Source of the DNA: Balamuthia mandrillaris
Lineage: Eukaryota; Discosea; Longamoebia; Balamuthiidae
NCBI GenBank assembly: GCA_031835245.1
Contig: JAVKOQ010000536.1
Coordinates: 1-25,000, forward strand
Length of the DNA: 25,000 bases
Reading direction: 5' to 3'
Positions 21,630 to 25,000 of the stretch are shown in pieces. Both the position numbers and the translations under genes were made by a program. The notes beneath the pieces are model-generated. The model was given only the letters and a program-made list of their open reading frames with translations. It made no database searches and was not told the DNA's origin. Numbering within the stretch: position 1 is the stretch's first letter; the number at the start of each line of letters is the position of its first letter.

Positions 21630-21755
21630 CAATCAACATGATCACATGTCATCCCATATCATTCAATATCATTCACCATTACTCCATACCATTCAATACC
21701 ATCATGTATCATACAGCATTATCACATATCATCACATATCATCATGTTTCATTGC
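21630..21755. repeat. Degenerate ATCAT-type minisatellite
   Basis: Repeats around CATATCATTC / ATCACATATCATC with a period near 10 bp, inside the element between the reverse transcriptase and gag regions. The surrounding 21,060-21,900 has no recognisable protease or other domain. Confidence 0.6.
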
Positions 21756-22368
21756 AAATTTGAAATAGAGAACAAATAAATGAAAAAATACTCTTGCTTT
21801 CTCACTGGTGTGTAATGGCGCCATTACAATTTGGATAGCTCTCATCAAGAGGGGAGGACTCTTTGAGAAAATGGGGAAAGAAAAATTGGAGAAAAGAAGT
21901 CGAGTGCAGAGGTTGCTAAACCGTGACAAAACACCTTCCCAATAAAAACAACAACAGTAACAGCAACAAAATGAACACAAGAACAACAATAACACCTAAA
22001 AGAAGGACAATGCAGTACCTAGAATATCAACAACAGCTGCAACAGTACCTCGCTTATCAGCAAATGCAATGGTGGAAACATCAGGAGCACAGACTTCCAA
22101 GGAGGCAATGCACTGGTGGACATGAAGCTTGACGTCCTCATCTGTGAGATTGGCCATGCTGACATAAACTGCTGTACAACCATCATGAATCTCAGTATGT
22201 GCTAGGCTGTGAGCAACTCAGTATCCACTGTGGAAGCCATTATGGTCCTTGGGGATGATAAAGAAATCCATGTTTTGCTCTGGCCCAAAGTTGGTAAAGC
22301 CATGCACATAAGCAACCAAATGTGCCAAAATCACACATGTAGATGCTACACAGACACAGCCAGTAGTG

Positions 22369-22785
22369 CTAGGTCACAGGTGTATCGAGATGGCAAACTT
22401 GGCTGTGAGGGTCCAACTTTTTAGAATAATGACAGTACCAGGCCTTGGAGTCCACCAGGGTAGGTGCCAAGAGCAGGAGGTGATGGGGTACTGTTGGTAG
22501 AAGTAATGAGGGCAACAAGCTCCTGTTCAGCCATATTACTCTCTTGGCAGTAGTAAATGTGAGGGGAAATGAGGAAGAGCCAGCTGTGAGAAGGGAATCT
22601 GTGGAAGAGGACAAGGAACTGCTAGTGGCAGCGAAGGGGAGAGAAGCTTCCACAGATGATGATGGGGCACTAGTAGAAAGAGGGGGAACACCAAATCGTG
22701 GTGACTTGAGGCACTGACTCACAAAGCTAATGAGGCAGGCATTCATATCCTTGGACTTTGCCATTAGGGCGTTGATTTGTTCCAT
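22369..22785 (-). pseudogene. Gag-like region of the fossil
   Basis: A 138-residue stretch starting MEQINALMAKSKDM, Ser-rich in the middle, with a Cys/His cluster (WYCHYSKKLDPHS) recalling a degraded zinc knuckle. Assignment rests mainly on its place between the primer-binding site and pol. Confidence 0.45.
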
Positions 22786-22985
22786 TTGTGCTGTTTTCCT
22801 TTCTCAGCAATCATCAGTGTCAAAGTCGATGTTGGCATCAGCATTAGCATCAACATTGACTCCATTGACTTCAAGATGTCTGTCATTGCTCATCATTAGG
22901 GGGAATAAAGGGGTCAGGGCATATTCTAATCAAAGGGGGAAAATTGAATCAAAGAGATTCACTTTGTCACCATCTTTCTTGAGCA

Positions 22986-23003
22986 ACCTCACCTCTTGCA
23001 CCA
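22986..23003 (-). other. Primer-binding site
   Basis: One base after the 5' LTR, the minus strand reads TGGTGCAAGAGGTGAGG. TGG matches the CCA end of a tRNA, as in most LTR elements; the tRNA species is not identified. Confidence 0.55.
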
Positions 23004-23004
23004 A

Positions 23005-23262
23005 TGTCACAACCTGGCCTTGGGTCATGCCAATCCCTTTTTCTCACACAATGCTCACGAAGGAGAGATAGGATTGGGGTGGTTCTTGGTTTGCTCTTAT
23101 TAGAAAGACCTGCTTCATGTGTACAGTTTCTCTCTTTAATTCTGTTATTCTCTCTTGTTCTCCTTTTTTCCCTTTTCCCATGGTAATGCAATACGTAGAG
23201 ATTCCATTGATTGGCTGGTTAACATCATCTTATTGATCAAACCGAGATCGCATTGCATGACA
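23005..23262 (-). repeat. 5' LTR of the chromovirus fossil
   Basis: 258 bp, paired with 17,439-17,699. In transcript sense it starts TGTCATGCAA and ends GTGACA, so the terminal inverted bases are TGTCA/TGACA. Confidence 0.9.
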
Positions 23263-24807
23263 TGATCTTCAATGGAATATAGTATTCTTTTTTCCTACTT
23301 TTCACACTTCATTGTGCTTGAGTCCTTGAGCTTATCTGAATTTGAGTCAAGAAAAGGTTTGTAAAGTTGTGAAAAGTCAACAAATTTGTATATATTATAT
23401 CATGGTGCTGATTCAATCTCCTTCATATATAACAATTAAAAATATTCTTAAAAAGTGCTATTAACCAGCACTTTCAAGTTTTTCCAAAATACTTTTTTTC
23501 CCACTTGTTCTATGTGAGAAAATGCAGATAAACCCAGAAATTTGGAAAAACTTGATTGTGCACAGTAATATTTGACTATTGGTTTACTTTTTAATTATTT
23601 TTTATAATCATGGGGTTCTTTTTAATTTTTTCCTTAGATATAGCACCAATTCCTTCTTTCTAGCAAGGTGAATTCACTACTAAGCTACACTGATCCTTGG
23701 CACTAAACATTTTTTCCTTTCTTTTGACTTAATCAACAAACTTGAAGAGAAGCTATTTTGGTAATAATAGTATTTAAATACCCATAATTTTCTATCATCA
23801 ACTTAAACAAATATCCCCTTATAACTAATTTAGCTTATTAATGTTAATGACATAACTCTTTTTGTATTGCTTGCAAAACAAGGCTTTCATAAACTATTAT
23901 CATCAAGAGTTTTTGGTTTAAAACATTACTTCATGGCCAGCTTTACTTATCAAAGCAGGATCCATTTTTCTCTTTTGTCCATTAATTAATTCAGTACTTT
24001 TGCATGTTAGTAGCTTATTTTTTCACATTTTTTTCTGGTAAACGTTTTTTCATTGAGTGGTCAAATAAAAATAAGATTAATATCAAAGACAAGTGAGTAT
24101 AAGACTTGAACTTAATATACTAAAAGTGAAAGTTTAAGTGATGATAAAGTATCTTATGTTATATATTGTAATTTATCTTAAGAGAAAAGAAGAAAAAAAT
24201 AGGTGTAATTAAAAAAAAGATTCATAAAAAGAATCAAGTATAAAAGAAAGAAAAGATTATGAATAAAAGCATGAATGAGATAACAAACCAAAAAAAAAGA
24301 ATTCACATATTAATAAAAAGAAAGGAAACTTTTCTAAGTTTTATGAAAAAGAAATCTTTTTAGAAATAATAAAAAGCTAATGTTAACTTGATGCTGATAT
24401 AAGCTAAAGAAGAACAAAGAAAGAAGTAATATGTCAATGATATAGATAACCAGAAAAAAATGGAGGGAAATTTCAATTGAGAAGAACCTAGTGCTCAAAA
24501 ATTTGGAAGGTTTGCTTACTTTTCTTAGAAGCGCACCAAAAACTTGAAATAAAAACATGACTTTATTCCAAAGTGGTTTTTTGTTTTTTATATTATTTAA
24601 TTGGAATCATTATGGGTTCATGTCAACACTTTCCCTGGATACCCCAAATTCTCTTACCCTTTTTTATTTCCCTTTTTCCTTACAACACACTCAAAGCACA
24701 CACTTTGGTCCACAGCTCTTTTCTTGTGAATAAACCCAGAGTCGCTTACCTGCTGTCCCTTTCTTGATCTACAGGGTTTATTCCCCATCAACATTGTTTT
24801 TGCAGCA
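23263..24807. other. AT-rich non-coding region
   Basis: 1.5 kb of A/T-rich sequence with many homopolymer runs. No ORF with recognisable content, RNA gene or element found. Confidence 0.6.
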
Positions 24808-25000
24808 ATGTTGAGTACAGCAAACATGTATACAGAGCACAACCAAACACACACACTCCTTAAAGAAGTGATAGCACTCTGTGCCCAGCTCTACAACAAC
24901 TATATCCTTTTTTCCTCTTTTGATGGTGAGGGAAATGAAAGGCAACCAATCATTAAGCCTATGAGAACTTCAGTTGATGATGCTCAGCAAAGGCAAAAGG
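24808..25000 (+). CDS. Unidentified ORF start running off the right edge
   Basis: From the ATG at 24,808 the plus strand is open for 64 codons to the window end, starting MLSTANMYTEHNQ and including LLKEVIALCAQLYNNYIL and VDDAQQRQK. The sequence is less biased than the surrounding AT-rich DNA and predicts a helix in the middle. It could be the start of a retroelement gag or a host exon; I recognise no family. A second in-frame ATG lies at 24,826. Confidence 0.25.
   Translation, partial: MLSTANMYTEHNQTHTLLKEVIALCAQLYNNYILFSSFDGEGNERQPIIKPMRTSVDDAQQRQK

Larger units (their letters stand above)
17439..23262 (-). mobile_element. Ty3/gypsy chromovirus fossil with both LTRs
   Basis: A 5.8-kb element on the minus strand. 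Order in transcript direction: 5' LTR (23,005-23,262), primer-binding site, gag-like region, reverse transcriptase, integrase, chromodomain, polypurine tract, 3' LTR (17,439-17,699). The LTRs have TG...CA ends and differ at roughly one position in ten by eye, so insertion is old. It is broken in many places, incomplete in pol, and carries a separate 1.16-kb insertion (18,874-20,033). TGATC at 17,430-17,434 and at 23,263-23,267 is a possible target-site duplication, though four bases separate the left copy from the LTR edge. Chromodomains in such elements direct insertion to heterochromatin. Confidence 0.9.

Noticed and set aside
21430-21760. Possible CRISPR-like or satellite array
   Set aside because: The repeats are short, degenerate ATCAT units without spacers; the DNA is eukaryotic. 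Kept only as a minisatellite.

Overview
This window is eukaryotic nuclear DNA. Genes are split by many short introns (about 65-160 bp, mostly GT-AG), proteins carry Ser/Gln/Pro-rich stretches, and the right part holds LTR retrotransposon fossils of the Ty3/gypsy chromovirus type. Three things together suggest a free-living amoebozoan of the Acanthamoeba/Balamuthia kind: a three-domain animal-style peroxisomal MFE-2, very compact spacing of host genes, and sense-strand CT-rich introns. That assignment is inference, not something the sequence proves.

Left two thirds (1-15,018) is gene-dense host DNA. From left to right: (1) a J-protein gene on the minus strand running off the left edge, with a SAP-like ORF just upstream that lies in another frame; (2) peroxisomal multifunctional enzyme type 2 (HSD17B4-like) with a PTS1 tail, minus strand; (3) a large seven-exon chromatin reader with PWWP, PHD and bromodomain in that order and a 1,000-residue low-complexity tail, minus strand; (4) a divergent gene on the plus strand for a coiled-coil basic protein resembling the kinetochore subunit DSN1/Mis13, sharing with gene 3 a 474-bp promoter that holds two E2F-type sites; (5) an RMND1/Sif2 family mitochondrial membrane protein, minus strand, convergent with gene 4; (6) NADPH-dependent diflavin reductase (NDOR1/TAH18), nine exons on the minus strand, with one GC-AG intron and one intron carrying minor-spliceosome (U12) signals. 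Exon borders were derived by hand from splice signals, reading phase and family conservation.

Right third (about 15,035-25,000) is AT-rich and holds no recognisable intact host gene. It has a 3'-end remnant of one retroelement family abutting the NDOR1 start codon, a plus-strand integrase/chromodomain fossil of the same family (16.3-17.06 kb), and a 5.8-kb minus-strand chromovirus fossil (17,439-23,262) with both LTRs, a primer-binding site and a polypurine tract. Inside the integrase region of that fossil sits a separate 1.16-kb non-coding insertion with short terminal inverted repeats and an 80-bp tandem duplication. The last 1.7 kb is AT-rich DNA followed by a short ORF running off the right edge.

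No multi-gene pathway or defence-like system is visible: the host genes have unrelated housekeeping roles. The points most worth following are the permuted chromatin reader with altered zinc-ligand and acetyl-lysine pocket residues, the twin E2F promoter shared with a probable kinetochore gene, the U12-like intron, and the retroelement end serving as upstream sequence of NDOR1.
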